A stretch of DNA of 64,000 bases from Pyrenochaeta sp. MPI-SDFR-AT-0127 (GCA_020747015.1 JAGTJM010000021.1:434001-498000), one strand, 5' to 3'; numbered from the stretch's first letter, positions 1 to 12,613 are shown. Translations and numbers: made by a program. The notes: generated from the letters alone by a model not told the origin.

Positions 1-1
1 C

Positions 2-679
2 TCGGGTGAAGCGAGCAGTCCGGCCGGAGAGTACGAAACCGGGCCGTGGATATCGGGACTCAAGCCGTGGGAGCAGTTTCTGTGCGAAGGCTCGCCGGGC
101 GTGGTGGCTGCCAGTATTGAATTGCCAAATATGGCTCCAGGAGACCAGCACTGTGAGCGCGTCCGCTACATACCAATGGCTGCTATTGGCATAGTGAAAA
201 AACATACAGAGCGCGCGCGCACTCTTGCTGTCAAAATGGCAGATCGAGATGCAGACACTGCTGTTGAAGTGCTGGACAGATTTGACCAGAACGCGCTCCG
301 CTTCCCTGCTATATCAGATTCGCACACTTATACGTCTATGACTGGTCAGAGGGTCACTTACCGCCTCACTAACGGGGCGCCGCCTATTGTTCGGTACCCT
401 GGGTTTGGCGATCCGAGCATGCTACTGGACAAACCGAGTCTGACGCTGCTGGATGAGTGTGTAGCGGTGTGTAAGGGCGGAGAGGCGTATGAGCCGCAGT
501 CTGGACAACATGGTGGCGGTAGTGACGATGATGGGGAAGAGGCGGATGAAGAAGACGAGGAGGCGTTTGATATGTGGGCCTTGTGTGAGACTGAGTGGAG
601 TGGGGAGGGAGGAGGGAGGGCAATGAGGACGGTGGAGGGATGGGGGGAAATGTTTGAGTATTGGTGTGTAGAGGAGTGA
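2..679 (+). CDS. C-terminal part of an unrecognised protein, cut by the window start
   Basis: The reading frame is open from base 2 to a TGA at 677-679, giving about 225 residues, so the true start lies before the window. I do not recognise the family. The first half is mixed and looks globular (segments such as PWEQFLCEGSPG and TGQRVTYRLTNGAPPIVRYPG). The second half holds a Gly/Ser linker followed by a run of about a dozen Asp/Glu residues near 525-570, and then a Trp/Glu-rich tail ending in YWCVEE. No membrane segment or signal is visible. It converges on the Sur7-family gene with about 295 bp between them. The frame is continuous and the base composition is coding-like, so I take it as real, but no function is claimed. 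Confidence 0.6.
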   Translation, partial: SGEASSPAGEYETGPWISGLKPWEQFLCEGSPGVVAASIELPNMAPGDQHCERVRYIPMAAIGIVKKHTERARTLAVKMADRDADTAVEVLDRFDQNALRFPAISDSHTYTSMTGQRVTYRLTNGAPPIVRYPGFGDPSMLLDKPSLTLLDECVAVCKGGEAYEPQSGQHGGGSDDDGEEADEEDEEAFDMWALCETEWSGEGGGRAMRTVEGWGEMFEYWCVEE

Positions 680-974
680 TTGTGTGGACTTTTTAAGGGA
701 ATTAGGTTTCGTTGACCCGAGTACACTTTGAGACGTTGGACAAGTCTCTACGAATTCCATTCCAGTCCCGCAAACTCAGGAGCATGAAATTCATTTCATA
801 ATCGAATATTGTCATGAACATTACTGCGTATATACAAGCAAGCCCCATAGCTCAAGTAAACATTATTCATATATGTAGATCATCGCGAGGATATCAAACT
901 CTTATATCGTCCTCCCCTCAGCATTTGCAGGTGTTGTTTTGACACCCTGCTTCGCTGGCCGAACAGTCTTAGCT

Positions 975-1843
975 TTACGAGTAGTCATCCTTGACCCTGC
1001 GTTGAGAATCGGTGTCGAGGAAGCTTCCACGGCTACGGTTGGACCTGGCCGAGCGACTTCGCTTGACACCAGATGATCGATCCCCGCCAACCTTTCCGCC
1101 GATGCAGAACATGATGGTAGCGAGGAAGAAGCAGGCCATGGAAGCCCAGGCGAATGCCAAAAGGTACCTGCCAACATGTGCTTCGAAGTTTGCAGATCGG
1201 AAAGCGTTGCGACCCTTGATGACCCATGCGCTGTAGCTTGTTAGCTGATGTTGGCTAGGACGTTATTTGCAGAATCTTACGTCAGAAGGGCGGCAGCGAG
1301 CGACTGGAAGAAAAGGGCAACAGCGGTAGTCATGGCGGAGAGATAGCCACCGAGACGGCTGCACAGAGCCAGAACGCCTGACAGAAGAGCGATGGCGGCG
1401 AAGAAGAGAGCGATCAGGTAGAAGGCGAACATGAAGCGAGACAGCAGGAAGTACATGTTTGTGTTGAGAAACTGCTCAGGGATATTTTCCTCTGTGCCAA
1501 AGTTCCTGGGAGGGTCGAATGGCAGCGCGGGCACAATGTTCCCACAGTTTGCATTGTGTCCCGTAGTAGGGTCGGCGCCGCAGATGGCGAAGAAGGTCCA
1601 TCGCGAGGGGTTCCGGGCGTTGGGGATGTTGTTTGTGGATGCCTCGAGAAAGTAGAATTGGTTTAGCGGAGAGCTGTTGATGGCGCCGGTCAAGATGGTG
1701 AAGAACTGCAGGAGGACGCCGCCAGCAAGAAGGATGAGGGAGCCAAAGGCAAGGATGGGTCCTGTGGTGATTGGTCAGTAGCTGAGCAGCAGCGCAGAGA
1801 GTGCATTCCAGAGCAGGATCAACGCACTAGCAGGGCCGGCCAT
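975..1843 (-). CDS. Sur7/PalI-family eisosome-type plasma membrane protein
   Basis: Three exons give 250 residues: 1843-1828, 1761-1281 and 1230-975, with GT/AG introns of 66 and 50 nt. The 16-nt first exon is inferred because it supplies an ATG in frame and joins a hydrophobic first helix (residues about 7-30). Four hydrophobic segments are visible: the first helix, two adjacent ones at about 110-160 and one at about 205-225. A long extracellular loop between TM1 and TM2 carries a Trp followed by two Cys (WTFFAICG ... NCG), the claudin-like pattern of the Sur7 family. The tail is short, Ser/Arg-rich and cytosolic. Yeast relatives (Sur7, Fmp45, Pun1) mark eisosomes and affect wall and membrane stress responses; that role is inferred from the family. 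The gene is divergent from RAV2. Confidence 0.85.
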
Positions 1844-2360
1844 TCTGGTCAAGCGTCACAAGTCAATGGGACTCGTCGCGACAGGATGTAGATATTAAGA
1901 TTACAGACAATTAAGATGCGACAAGAGGGCGGAGGCGGCGTGACAAAGAGCAATAGGCCTTGTTTATGAACGGCGGGCCAAGCGGGCGGTGACGTAGGAC
2001 GGGCAAGCTGTCTGAATCGAGTCTTTGGCTGGTGCATCTTGCTAGCCCATGACCTCACTCGGTTGCGCTTTGCATCATCCGACAACCCAAGTCCTCGGGA
2101 GCTTTACTCGAACAACACTGGCGAGGCTCGATTGAGTGCATGGCGGTGGGAATAGAGTTGTCTTTGAGGGCCCTTTGATGTTTGCAGCCCCACGCCTGCC
2201 GTGCATCGAGTGTTTCGCAGGCTGACTGGGATCGGGGCCGCTCCCCCCATGCATGTTTCTTGCTCCTCCGTCGGATACAGCCGAGATCTGCTGCGAGCAA
2301 GCTGGGCGATCCACCACAACCTGCTTCGTGCACTAAGCTTCTGAGATTTTGACTTTGGCC
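1844..2360. promoter_or_regulatory. Divergent intergenic region, Sur7-like / RAV2
   Basis: This 517-bp spacer separates two start codons pointing away from each other, so it must hold both promoters. It has no convincing ORF of its own. I see no clear TATA box. Confidence 0.5.
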
Positions 2361-3396
2361 ATGTCGACTGCCGTGTGGCCGCCTATTGACGACAAGAGAC
2401 TGGCTGATGCGCAGGCGCAGTCCCAGGCACGTGAGCTCGAGTGGCTCCTGGTGCAGCTCCGCGAGACGCTGCAGTCGCTCAAGGCCGGCCTGGAGGAGTG
2501 CGCGACACTGCTGGCGCCCTCAGAGAACGGCTCGACGCTGGTGCTGTCGTCGGTGCGCTCTGAGAGCCTGAAGGGGCTTGTGACGAGGATTGGGACGCGC
2601 ATTGTGAAGGGCGTACGTCTTGGCCATTCCCTCTGTGCACACATGCACTATACACTCATGCTCATCGCAACCCACAGAACGTCAAGCTGCGCCTGGCGAG
2701 CCTCCCACCGCCAAAGGGCTCCCTCAGCTACGACCTGTCTATCTCGTCTGCACCTCAGGCACCCACCATTGTCGTCCCCCAGCTTACCTCGATACGAACG
2801 TCAATCAACAGCTGCTTGGACGTCATTGACGTGGCTACCTGGGGCGGAGATGCTACAAACGCAAACTTTGTCGCTGGCCAGCTGCAGCTGTTGCACGATC
2901 ACATCCAGGAGGCACGGCAATCGCTCAAAGGCTACTCGGACGTTCAGACGCAATGGTGGGAGGACCCCATGGACGACAAGGTAGGCTCCCTGGCTGACAC
3001 CTCGTCGGGCGACACTGACACCTGCGACAGACATTCGACCCTCCCTTACCACCCACCGTCTCCTTCCACATGTTTGTCTTTGACGCCGCCCTGGTCCTGG
3101 AGGTCCGCACGCTCGAGATCCATCATGCTGGAGAGAAGTCATCCCTCACCGGCTTCAGCCTCCGCGACAGCCTCGCAGTAGCACTGGGCGGCACACGAAC
3201 ACCCATCCACGACGAGGCCGACCGCACGTTCAAGTACAAGGGGCAAGATGTCCGCGTCAAGGAGAAGATTCGAGTTGAAAGTCAGGATCCGGCCCTAATC
3301 TCTGCCTCAGCGAAGCTCAATGCCCTCGAACACAGCTTGATGCTAAGCCGGAAGGCCCTCAACATTGTCATGGGCCGCGACGAGCAACTTGACTAA
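2361..3396 (+). CDS. RAV2: RAVE complex subunit 2 (Rav2/Rogdi family)
   Basis: Three exons (2361-2612, 2678-2980, 3031-3396) give 306 residues, close to human Rogdi (287). The start is the ATG at 2361, because the frame upstream holds only a TTG. The N-terminal helix is amphipathic (ARELEWLLVQLRETLQSLK) and is followed by the family's conserved stretch VKLRLASLPPPKGSLSYDL. Further recognisable segments are WWEDPM and SLRDSLAVALGG, and the end is ALNIVMGRDEQLD. Rav2 belongs to the RAVE complex, which reassembles the V1 and Vo sectors of the vacuolar H+-ATPase after glucose or pH changes. The family assignment rests on remembered motifs and length; no alignment was run. Confidence 0.88.
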
Positions 3397-3416
3397 CTCC
3401 GCTGCATTGTTTGACA

Positions 3417-3478
3417 GCGGAGAACTGCACATTTCGCCCAATCGGCGGACACGCGATTGCGATTGTGCACATCTCCGC
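3417..3478. repeat. Imperfect inverted repeat just downstream of RAV2
   Basis: Arms at 3417-3431 and 3464-3478 pair at 13 of 15 positions, with the mismatch being a central dinucleotide. A 32-nt loop separates them. The repeat begins about 20 bp after the RAV2 stop and lies upstream of MET1, so it could act in the RAV2 3' UTR or the MET1 promoter. Function is unknown. Confidence 0.6.
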
Positions 3479-3671
3479 GGGATGCCGTGTGGGGTTAGCG
3501 GCTGATCGCGCCATTGATCGGTCGGTCGCTATCGGAACAAGAAAAGTGAACGTGCATTATCGACGCCGCCGCCGTTGAGCATTCAAGACTGATAACAATT
3601 ATATTACTCCCAGTTGCTTGCCTGTCCCTTCCAGCTTCAATCTGGTATTTTGACCAGTCTTGTCTGCAACT

Positions 3672-5348
3672 ATGGCACCTGCACTTCTTACCGCTGTCGA
3701 TGCGACATCCCACATCCATCTCATAATTGGCTCCAATCCACTCGCCGGTGCTCGATGCACACGCTCAGTTGAGGTGGGCGCGAAGCCTGTCCTTATTGCT
3801 CCTGAAGACTCTACCCTGCACTATGGCTTGGTGAAGCGTATCGAGGCAGGCGAGGTAAAATGGATCAAGCGAAGCTTCGAGGAGGACGACTTGACCACAC
3901 TTGGTCGCCCTGAAGTAGACGGTGTAGTTGACGCTGTGTTTGTTACTGCCGGTGGTAAACATGGCTCATGTTAGTACTCGGAAGACGTTTAATCGGCCTG
4001 TTTCTGACTCGTCGCAGCAACCCAGATCTCGAGTCTTTGTCGAAGATTACGGATACCCGTAAATGTCGCGGATGCGCCAAATCTTTGCTCGTTTACCCTC
4101 CTCTCCACGCATTCCGACGGCCCATTACAAATCGGTGTCACTGCCTCTGGCAAAGGATGCAAGCTCTCGGCAAGGATACGGAGAGAGATTGCGGCCTCAC
4201 TGCCGCCACAATTGGGTGACGCGGTGGACAGACTCGGAACGCTACGAAGGCGTATATGGGAGGAAGATCACGCAGCCGAACTATCTCAAGATCTTGAGGC
4301 CGAAGAGGAGGATAGTGGTCAATCAGCTACATTCAACAAACTGATCCTGGAAGAAAGCAAGGAGGCGGCGAGGGGCAGGCGCATGCGCTGGTTGTCCCAG
4401 ATCTGCGAGTACTGGCCGCTCCGCCGCCTTGCTGCAATCACGGATGCAGACATTGACACTTTATTCCGCGAGTTTGCTACCAGCAGTCCGTCGAAAGTCG
4501 GGCCTACCGCGACAACTCCCGAAAGACGATTGGGCCGCATTATACTCGCAGGTTCTGGTCCTGGAAATCCTGACCTCCTTACTCGCGCAGCTCACAAAGC
4601 CATCCTTTCTGCCGACCTCATTCTCGCAGACAAACTTGTACCATCGCCAATCCTTGATCTCGTCCCGCGCCGCGCGACTGTGCACATTGCTCGAAAATTC
4701 CCTGGCAATGCAGATAAAGCGCAAGAAGAGCTCCTCGAACTGGGCTTGGAAGGACTGAAAGCTGGCAAAGTGGTTGTAAGAATAAAGCAAGGTGACCCAT
4801 ACATCTACGGAAGAGGTGGTGAGGAGTATGACTTCTTCCGTGCGCATGGATACATACCTAGTGTGCTACCTGGCATCACAAGCGCACTTTCAGCGCCTCT
4901 CTTCGCGGCTATACCGGCCACGCATCGCGGTGTTGCAGATCAAGTGCTGATCTGCACAGGTACTGGACGTAAAGGCGCTCCGCTCGATCCTCCCGACTTC
5001 GTTGCATCACGCACACTTGTGTTGCTCATGTCATTGCACCGACTCTCTGCTCTGGTCGACGATCTGACAAAGAAGGGATACCCCAAAGAACTTCCTGTTG
5101 CAGTTCTGGAGAGAGCGAGTTGCCCGGATCAGAGGGTGATAAGGACAAGTTTGGAGCATGTTTGTGCAGCGGTAGAAGAAGAGGGAAGTCGACCTCCAGG
5201 CTTGCTGGTTGTAGGGAATGCGTGCAAGGTGCTCATGAAGTATGAGCAGAGATGGGTTGTCGAGGAGGGTTTCCACGGCCTGGACAACCTAGGCGGCGAC
5301 GGCGAACTTGAGCTCAGCAAGCTGAGCGAAGCTGTCGCTACGGTATAG
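3672..5348 (+). CDS. MET1: Siroheme biosynthesis protein Met1 (uroporphyrinogen-III C-methyltransferase)
   Basis: Two exons (3672-3969 and 4018-5348) give 542 residues. The donor was placed at GTTAGT because it restores SSTQISSLCRRLRIPVNV, a conserved stretch of the N-terminal Met8-like region. Residues about 12-190 resemble a precorrin-2 dehydrogenase/NAD-binding fold. Residues about 272-530 form the SUMT methyltransferase, with the glycine-rich SAM loop GSGPGNPDLLT from about 278, the VVRIKQGDPYIYGRGGEE motif and the GITSALSAP motif. It adds two methyl groups from SAM to uroporphyrinogen III to make precorrin-2, the precursor of siroheme needed by sulfite and nitrite reductases. Yeast Met1 has the same two-part layout. 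The gene converges on the DUF3433 gene. Confidence 0.94.
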
Positions 5349-5874
5349 CAGAAGGACTTTTAGACAGCGAAGATACCCTATAGACCGCGCTTTGTTCGTC
5401 AATGCAATACATGTCAAGACATAAGCAAGTACATATCCAGTCATTCACGGCAACTTATGCAACAAACCAAGCAAAGGTATTATGAGGTAGTTAGAATGCT
5501 TCTCTCATTAATCCATAAACCACCGCTACTCTCATCTTCATAATTACATTGGCCTATTGCCCTCTTCATATGACCATTAACCCATCCATGGTTTATCTAC
5601 TACATCGTCCTCTATATAGTACAAACTGCGTTGTGTGTCGATGACCCGTCTGTTCGTTAAAGAGAAAACGTCTAAATGCTGCGCCATTTTGGCTCCATGT
5701 CCGTTGAAGCATAAAAAAGAAGAAATCCGTAATCCGTTAATCCATAAATGTGGGAAAGTGTTGTATTCCATGCCGATGCGCCGATGCTGAAATGGAAAAC
5801 ATGCAGTAATGATGCCCCCTTCCTTGTTCGATTTCGTTTGGGGCCGTGTTCTTGTAGTTCGCGTAGATTGGAGC
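5349..5874. other. Convergent 3' spacer between MET1 and the DUF3433 gene
   Basis: The spacer is 526 bp and AT-rich, with stop-codon-rich frames and several ATTA/AATA motifs that could serve as polyadenylation signals for both genes. No gene is seen. Confidence 0.5.
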
Positions 5875-8660
5875 TTATACTTGCTCTGTCCAACTCTTCC
5901 TCTTGTTGTTGCGCTGCTCTTCCCAGATGACGAGTTCGCGGCCGCTCCGGTCTCCACCGCGCCTAACGCGGTCGATGCCAAGATGCTCGAGCCCGTCTCG
6001 GCCAACGTGGATGCCGAAGCCATATCTGATCTTGTTCGGATCAGTTATTGAATCGTGCTTCTCTTGCTTGCGTTCCTTTCGTGTCTTCTTCTCCGCGAGG
6101 GCTGGGTCGGTGGGCGAGTCACCCCTCAAGTTGTTTCGGGATGGCCGAACGAGCGACGCAAACGATCGGGTCCAGGTGCTGTCGTAGTACGCGTTGCCCA
6201 TGAGTCTGGCCACAAGCTCGGGTTTCGTCTGTGGGCGTGCGAAAGCGCGGTCAGCGAGGATGGGAGATTGATATACCCAGCTGACAATCTCGGCGATCGT
6301 GTTACTTCGGTGTGGGAGTGCTGCTCGTCGACGGCCTGGGATCAAAGCAAGAAGGCTGATCGCATACAAAGTAAGGAAGAAGCAGAGTGCGTAATATCCT
6401 GGAAGGTCTGCTGAGACGCGAACAACGTCCTCATTATCATAGTATTGCGTCCAGAAGCAGCCACCCGCTAGGACAGGCAAAGAGACTGAGACGAATGAGA
6501 CCAGTGACAAGACTGTCGTTTGATAATGCTTGTTTTCAATGGCTGAAAGCGTGACCGAGAGTGGCAGTCGGCAGGCATAGTCAACTAGGAGAGACGTCTC
6601 AGCAGTAGCACCCCCTTTTGAAGAGAGCGAGATGTAAGGTTGAAGCGTCCGGAGGGAGTAATCAAGCGACAGCAGAGCCAGGAAGAGGAAGTTACCGATC
6701 ATTGCGGGAATGAACGAATACAAGAAATTGGAAGCAGAGAAACCACCTGCATTCGTACGGGCAAAGACCTGAGGCAGGAAGCCGAGGCGAACAGCGCTGT
6801 TGACAAAGCTGACGACTAAGAAGGCGATCAGCAAGATGCTGGCAATCACGATCCAAGCGATGACCGATGTGTCCTTAAGATACCAGGGTAGGTACCTTAG
6901 TCGCACTCCCGGGCTCCGAATGTCCATGCGAATAGAGAAATCGCTGGTTCGCTCATTTCCAGGCGCTGGCTCGGGATAGGTGCGCTCCGCTCCCTTCTCC
7001 CTAATACGTCCCTCTTCGACGGAGAACCTTCTAGTCTCTCCACCTTCTTCTCCAATGCCGTAGAAGACATCATTTGGGCGTTTTGTGGTGTTCCAGTATC
7101 CAATGCGGTCGGCGCGGTTGCTGACCAGATGCCAGTCGCCCTTTTGGAAGGTTTCGGAGTCGTTATAATCGGCCATGATGTTTGAGCGCTCGAGAAGCGA
7201 AATGATATCGGCCAACGATCGAGGGTCCCACCTCAGTCCCGTTTGATTACGCAGGAGGAGAAGCAACAATACTACCAAAGCTACGATTAGAAGAATGTAA
7301 AGGGCAATCACAGCCCAAATGACGCCTTGCACAGCGACCCATCGCCAAACGGCTCGTTCCATGTCATATTTTACGTTGAAAGAAGATGCAAGAAGGGGTA
7401 TTGTCCAAGTAAATAGCCAGAAGATGATGAAGCATGCACCTACGCGGCGATGGCCTGCTCGAAAATGCTCAATATTTGGTAGAAGGAACTGCATGGGGTA
7501 CAGTTTGAGAAAGACTGCTTCTGATCGTCGGTGGAAAGAGTTGGAGGCCATGGAGACGAATGGAATGATGCGTTGAAGGGCAGTTTGGATCTGGATGACC
7601 CACACGAGCACAAAAACCCCTAGTAAAGTTGGAAGATACTCGAAGACGAAGTAGCGACTATCACCAAAAGTAATATAGTCCCATAGCCCCTTGCCGCCAC
7701 TACGGTTGGAGAAGACGGCGGCGAAGATGAGTGCGCCGAGGATGATGAGGCAGAGGAAGATGAAAAGACCTAGCCAGAGCGGGCGAAGGATGGCAGGAAG
7801 GAAGTGAAGTGGCGCATGCGGTTGCGAGCTTGCAACAAATACGTCTTTCTGTGCTCGAGCGGAAGAAGGCTGTTGTTGCTGTTGTTGCTGTTGTTGATGG
7901 GGATGAGGCTGCGTAGTGATCGGTACTGAGGCGTTCGGGTTGCGGGTCGATGGTTGCCTCTGGGGTTTTGGAGGCAGGTACTGTGACATCCTCTGCTGTG
8001 TCCGCTGCTCTTGGGCCATGTATCCCAAGCCATCGTCGGAAACGATTCGTTCGACCGGGTAGTCTTCCTCCTCTTCCTCGTAAACTGGCGATGTTACCTC
8101 TGGGTATACTCTGGAGCCCCGAACCTCTTCATCTCGAGTAAGCTGGTCGATGGCGAACCGGATGTATGGCGTGGTGTCTTGACCAGGTGTCGTCACCAGA
8201 GAGTCCGAGTCCATATCGGACCGCAACTGGGACCGCCTTGTTTCCTGCGTTCCTGGTCTCTCCTCGGCTATCGTCGAGACGGCCGGCGATTGAGGGCGTT
8301 CGTGGACGTATGCAGGCTGTGTTTGCTGAGGATTCTGTCTTGGGATGCCAACGCCTCGTAGTGATGTTACCGGAGCGTCAGTCTGTGGCAGCAAATGCTC
8401 ATAACTTTGCGCCGGCGTTCGTTGATGAGATGGCGGTGTTTGGAAGAGAGGCTTCCTGTCGTCACTTTCGCTAGATGCGTTTTCGGAGACGCTGTAGTAA
8501 CCCTCCGAGGCGGCTAGGGAGGCAGCAACGCTTTGCTGAGATGTTTGGTGCGATAGTCGAGGTTGAGAGACTATTCTTGGGTTAGTAGATGCCAGAGATG
8601 TGGTCGCTCAATTGGCGTACCGTTGGTGTGCTTGAGCTGGAATTCGGGTTCCAAACTCAT
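5875..8660 (-). CDS. DUF3433 polytopic membrane protein
   Basis: Two exons (8660-8621 and 8570-5875) give 911 residues. The first exon encodes MSLEPEFQLKHTN and joins in frame through a 50-nt intron. About 250 N-terminal residues are disordered and rich in Pro, Gln and Ser, with a polyglutamine run near 7865-7895. The rest has two similar membrane halves. Each has a paired-helix hydrophobic region followed by an aromatic/Pro motif (the first half has EYLPTLLGVFVLVWVIQIQ, the second FIPAMIGNFLFLALLSLDY), which is the DUF3433 signature as I remember it. The cytosolic tail is basic (Lys/Arg-rich around 6040-6110). The biochemical function is unknown; DUF3433 proteins are fungal integral membrane proteins. 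Confidence 0.85.
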
Positions 8661-11361
8661 GTCTTCTCTGGTACGCTAATCGAGAGTGGAGTCGTACAGG
8701 AATGATCGCATCGTGTAGGTGGTGGATAGCTGGCTGCAGATGAGTTTTCTACTTGGAAAGGCTGGTGCATCATGGTGGCTGGGGAGGTTGGGCAGGGGTC
8801 GTCTCATCACAGCTGGAATCACATTGGTGCGGCACAGATATACAAGCACAAGGTTCAAGCCTGGAACAACAAGTTTTTGCTAGTTTGTGTATTTTAATTC
8901 GTGGGTACGCTCCGGGGTGCAGGTTGCCTGATGTGTTGTTGATGTGTTGTGCTTCCCCACGCCGGTGACGCAGGGCGCACTAGCGCCACCCAGGAGCCGT
9001 CCGCACCAAACCACAAGAATCGACATGGGTTCACCAGCTCGAGCTAATGAGTTAGCAGCCATTACTGCCTAGCATGCACAAGTGAGGCGCTTCTCTGTGA
9101 CACCTGAGTAATCGCAAAAGCCTCAGAACCACCTGGGTGAGGTCGTGAAGCTAAATTGCCAAATGCGGTTAGACTGTGGATACGATTCACTAGCAAACGC
9201 TGGCCTTACCATTGAGCGCCTCAGCCTCCTCCATGGACTTTGTGAGGTGTAGCAGACTCGTCCTCGGTGACAAGCTTGGTCGTTGGTACGGTGGTTCACT
9301 TCGTCGTCAAAGCCTCCATATGGTCTTGCACGAGGCGTTGGTACCATTCGTTCACAGATCTCAACTCGCAGCATAATAAATGTTCACACGTCCTCAAAGA
9401 GCTTACTGAACCTATCCCCCTACACTGAAGCGTCAATATGTTGACTCGAGTTCGACCCATGAATTGGTTCGTCACTCGTAGCTTGACTCAGCAACATCTG
9501 GTGCGGCTGCACATCGCAACGACCAGCCGATGCATTCCTCTGAAGCCATTGCTGAAACGGCAACACTCTGATCATGACGACGGAAGAGTGCCTGCGATGT
9601 GACCTCAAGAGACATTATGCTACGACTGCTTAGTACCATTTCAAGCATCATCATAGTATCCACAAGCCTAACCATCCTGTATCTATAGGTCGACTCCCAG
9701 TTTATCATTCAGAACTCTCACGAGTGTTAATAATATCATGAACCACGGGTGGCTACCGCCACTGAAGTTCTTACGTTACGATCACAGCTGACGTATCTGA
9801 TATTAGTCATTGGCATCTATGTACGAAATACACGTGAGACAGTGACCGAACTCATGCCCTGATTGAGCCTGTTTATATTAAGCTGCAGCCTATGGCACTG
9901 GTTATCATGAACACGATGAGAAGTATATTTTATACGTATTATCGATCAATCGACTTCACCACTAATTGCCTTCTCGATGAGTTGCCAACGCTCTCGCGAA
10001 CTGTATCTTGCATCGCTAAATTGAACAAAATGCCCAAGGGGCGGGAACATCAACTGGTTATTCGTCGTCATTGATTATGTGGTGAGTCCAAAAGCGACCA
10101 TGCGAATGACTTTGATAAGAGCTGAGAGATGGTTTTATTTTCTGAAAAGATTCTTGTCGCTGAGAACCTTCTCCTTAAATTAAGACAGTCCAAAAATATT
10201 GACATACCAACCTGGCTCGTGAACCAGCATCGGACCTTAAAAGGACAACAATTTGAGACCCGATGTCGGCGATTCAATATTCTTCTCCGGACCCGAGGCC
10301 ATTACGGAAGTTTGACGGTGTTTGTTTGAGTCAGATTTCGCCGTTCCCAAGTTACCACTTTGAGAATTTCGGGACATTTTGCAAGCCGTGTCTGCCAGAC
10401 TTCCAAATTACCCAGCTACTATGAATAGGGAGATTGGACTGTAATCTCCATATGTGCAGCATCAAAGATACCAGGTCTCCGCAATATTCGGGTTGGCTAT
10501 CCGCAGGCACAAGATCGCGTGCGAGTTCTGCTGACGGATGGCAGAATCCTATGCGGCTCTAGCGAGATGAACGCATCCTCCCACGACAACTGGGCCGAGC
10601 TTCCACGACAAAAGCGGATGAGAACGTGCGTTGTCATTTCAGAAAACGAACGCCACTGATACAAACAAAGGTGCTATTCTATGCTTCGCTGCATATCCAG
10701 ACTGAGGCGGTGCGCTGTGGCAAACAGTAAGATAGGTTTGTTGTCTCGCAGCCTGCGTCATTGTCTCCGGTAAAGTCAGTACGTCAGCGCTTCATCATTC
10801 GCCTCGTCTTTCCCTTTGTTCATAAGGCGTTGTTAGTGGTGGCCTGAGGCTCACTGCCCAGACCGCATAATGTCTCCAGCTAAATGCACGTTGGCAGGGG
10901 CTTCGCCCAGGCGTAATCCTACGCCAAACTCCTTCAAGCAGTACAGTGGAGTAAATCTCATTCGGGCTCACGACAACGCAGTTAAGCTTCTCACTCAACA
11001 CCAAAATAATAGCCGTTGTTCTCAGCCACCGTGCAGTAGAGATCAATTAGGTCAAGCTGAGCGATAGACTAAACCGCGATTGGAGCCGCACCAAACTGGC
11101 CCCCGTCAGATGTCTTCATTTCATGCTACGGACACGGCAAAGCCTTTGTCAGGCCTCCCTGTGGACTCCTTGGTTCTCTTGGAGGAGTTACTTGTGGTTA
11201 TGTTGATCTATGACCTAGTTGCTGTGCCCCGTTCTTTGTGCGATCTACTATCTTTCATCCAGTCCTCACTCTCGTTTTACACTTTTCTTCCTCTCTTCAT
11301 TACCGTTGGTTCAGTAGTGTGATATAATACGTGCAACCTGCATTTCGAAGCGATATTTACT
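8661..11361. other. 2.7-kb intergenic region without a recognisable gene
   Basis: Only short ORFs with unconvincing composition occur here, on both strands (the longest is about 85 codons). A short direct repeat of GATGTGTTGT units sits near 8929-8951. The last ~200 bp before 11362 is rich in pyrimidine runs, which fits a promoter and leader for the downstream gene. I see no transposon protein remnant, tRNA or other RNA gene. Confidence 0.5.
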
Positions 11362-12613
11362 ATGTCGAATTCATCCTTCTTCGACTTCCATTGCCCTGCT
11401 GGAGGGAAATGGTGAGTGCATAGAGTCTCTCTTAGGGCACACAATATGCGTCTTTTTGTCAAGTTTCAAATATTGACAAACTCTAGGTATGGCTGCGCGG
11501 CAGGGTCCCGCTTTGTAGGCTGTTGTACCTCTGATCCCTGCACGAACGGTTGTGTACAAGGCAATATTCGGCCTGGGGGCTACAATATCTCGCATCACGG
11601 TGGTACGGATCCATTAAACGAACTGCGCGGGTAACAGACATTGACTTCATACTTTCAGAATGGCCAGATGCAAGCTGCGGAAGTGCTAGCAACTTTTTCA
11701 CCTGTAGCGCGGGAGACAGCTTTTGGGGATGCTGTAAGTGTTTCAAGATGAGCTGCCCGGGAAACAAACACTGACAAGCAACTTGCGATCAGGCAAATCG
11801 AACCCATGTGCTGCAACGCCTCCTGCAACATGCGCCCAAGGTGATCTGGTTCCTGCATTCTTGGAACGGCCGGAACAGTTTAGTATGTTTTCGTATACGA
11901 TTTCTTTGGAGAAGAAACGCTAACCTGTTGTCTTTTTTCTCTCCCACAGACGCCTATGCATCAGCAAGCCCAAGCTCAACGCCACAACCTTCAAGTAAGA
12001 GTAACACAGGTGCCATCGCTGGTGGTGTAGTTGGAGGAGTAGTTGGCCTTGCTATTATCGGAGCGATCATCTTCTTCGTGCTTCGCAAGCAGAGACGCAA
12101 TCCGCAGCCAAATAACAACGATATGGGCGCGGCAGCTATGGTTCCTATGATGAAAGAGAAACCTGACGAGAGGCTATCAGCCCAGTATGGTGGTCAATCA
12201 CGTACGATAGCTCAACACTTAGTTCGGAGACGTGCTAATGCTTGAAAATAGCGCCGCCTACATATTCCACGCCAAATCCCGACCAAGGCTACTATCAAAA
12301 CATGGATCCCGTCAAAGGACACCATTCATACCATCAGTATGCCAGCGTAGCAGACGGCCCTCAAGAGCTACCTGCAGAAGTTTTACCGTCCAGCGCAAAC
12401 AGATACTCCGAACTTCCTGGCGATGCTTCAAACAGCACTGCTACTCATCGATTCTCCGAACTTCCTGCAGAAACAACTAGGGCAACCGAACTCGAATCAC
12501 CGCGAACCTCTCCAACGCCGCTGCAGACAGAGTTTGCCACAGACATGGCGAAACAAAGAAATCAAAATCAAGGGTTAGGTGTGACGATTGAGGAGACGCT
12601 AACGAAGAAATAA
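11362..12613 (+). CDS. Cysteine-rich single-pass membrane protein (tandem copy 1)
   Basis: Six exons (11362-11411, 11487-11602, 11659-11733, 11793-11882, 11950-12201, 12252-12613) give 314 residues. The ectodomain has two copies of a six-cysteine module. Module A starts CPAGGKW and contains FVGCCTSDPC. Module B starts ASCGSAS and contains FWGCCKSNPC. Each ends with C-x-Q-G-(N/D). A Ser/Pro linker leads to one transmembrane helix with a Gly-rich start (AIAGGVVGGVVGLAIIGAII), a basic stop-transfer (RKQRR), and a cytosolic tail with repeated SELPA/SELPG segments. No cleavable signal peptide is apparent, so the helix may act as a reverse signal-anchor. The layout resembles wall-sensor or secreted-Cys proteins, but I know no named function. 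A paralogue follows at 13542. Confidence 0.8.

Noticed and set aside
9123..9708. Several 60-85-codon frames on the minus strand
   Set aside because: They are short, in different frames without plausible splice sites, and have no recognisable protein features.
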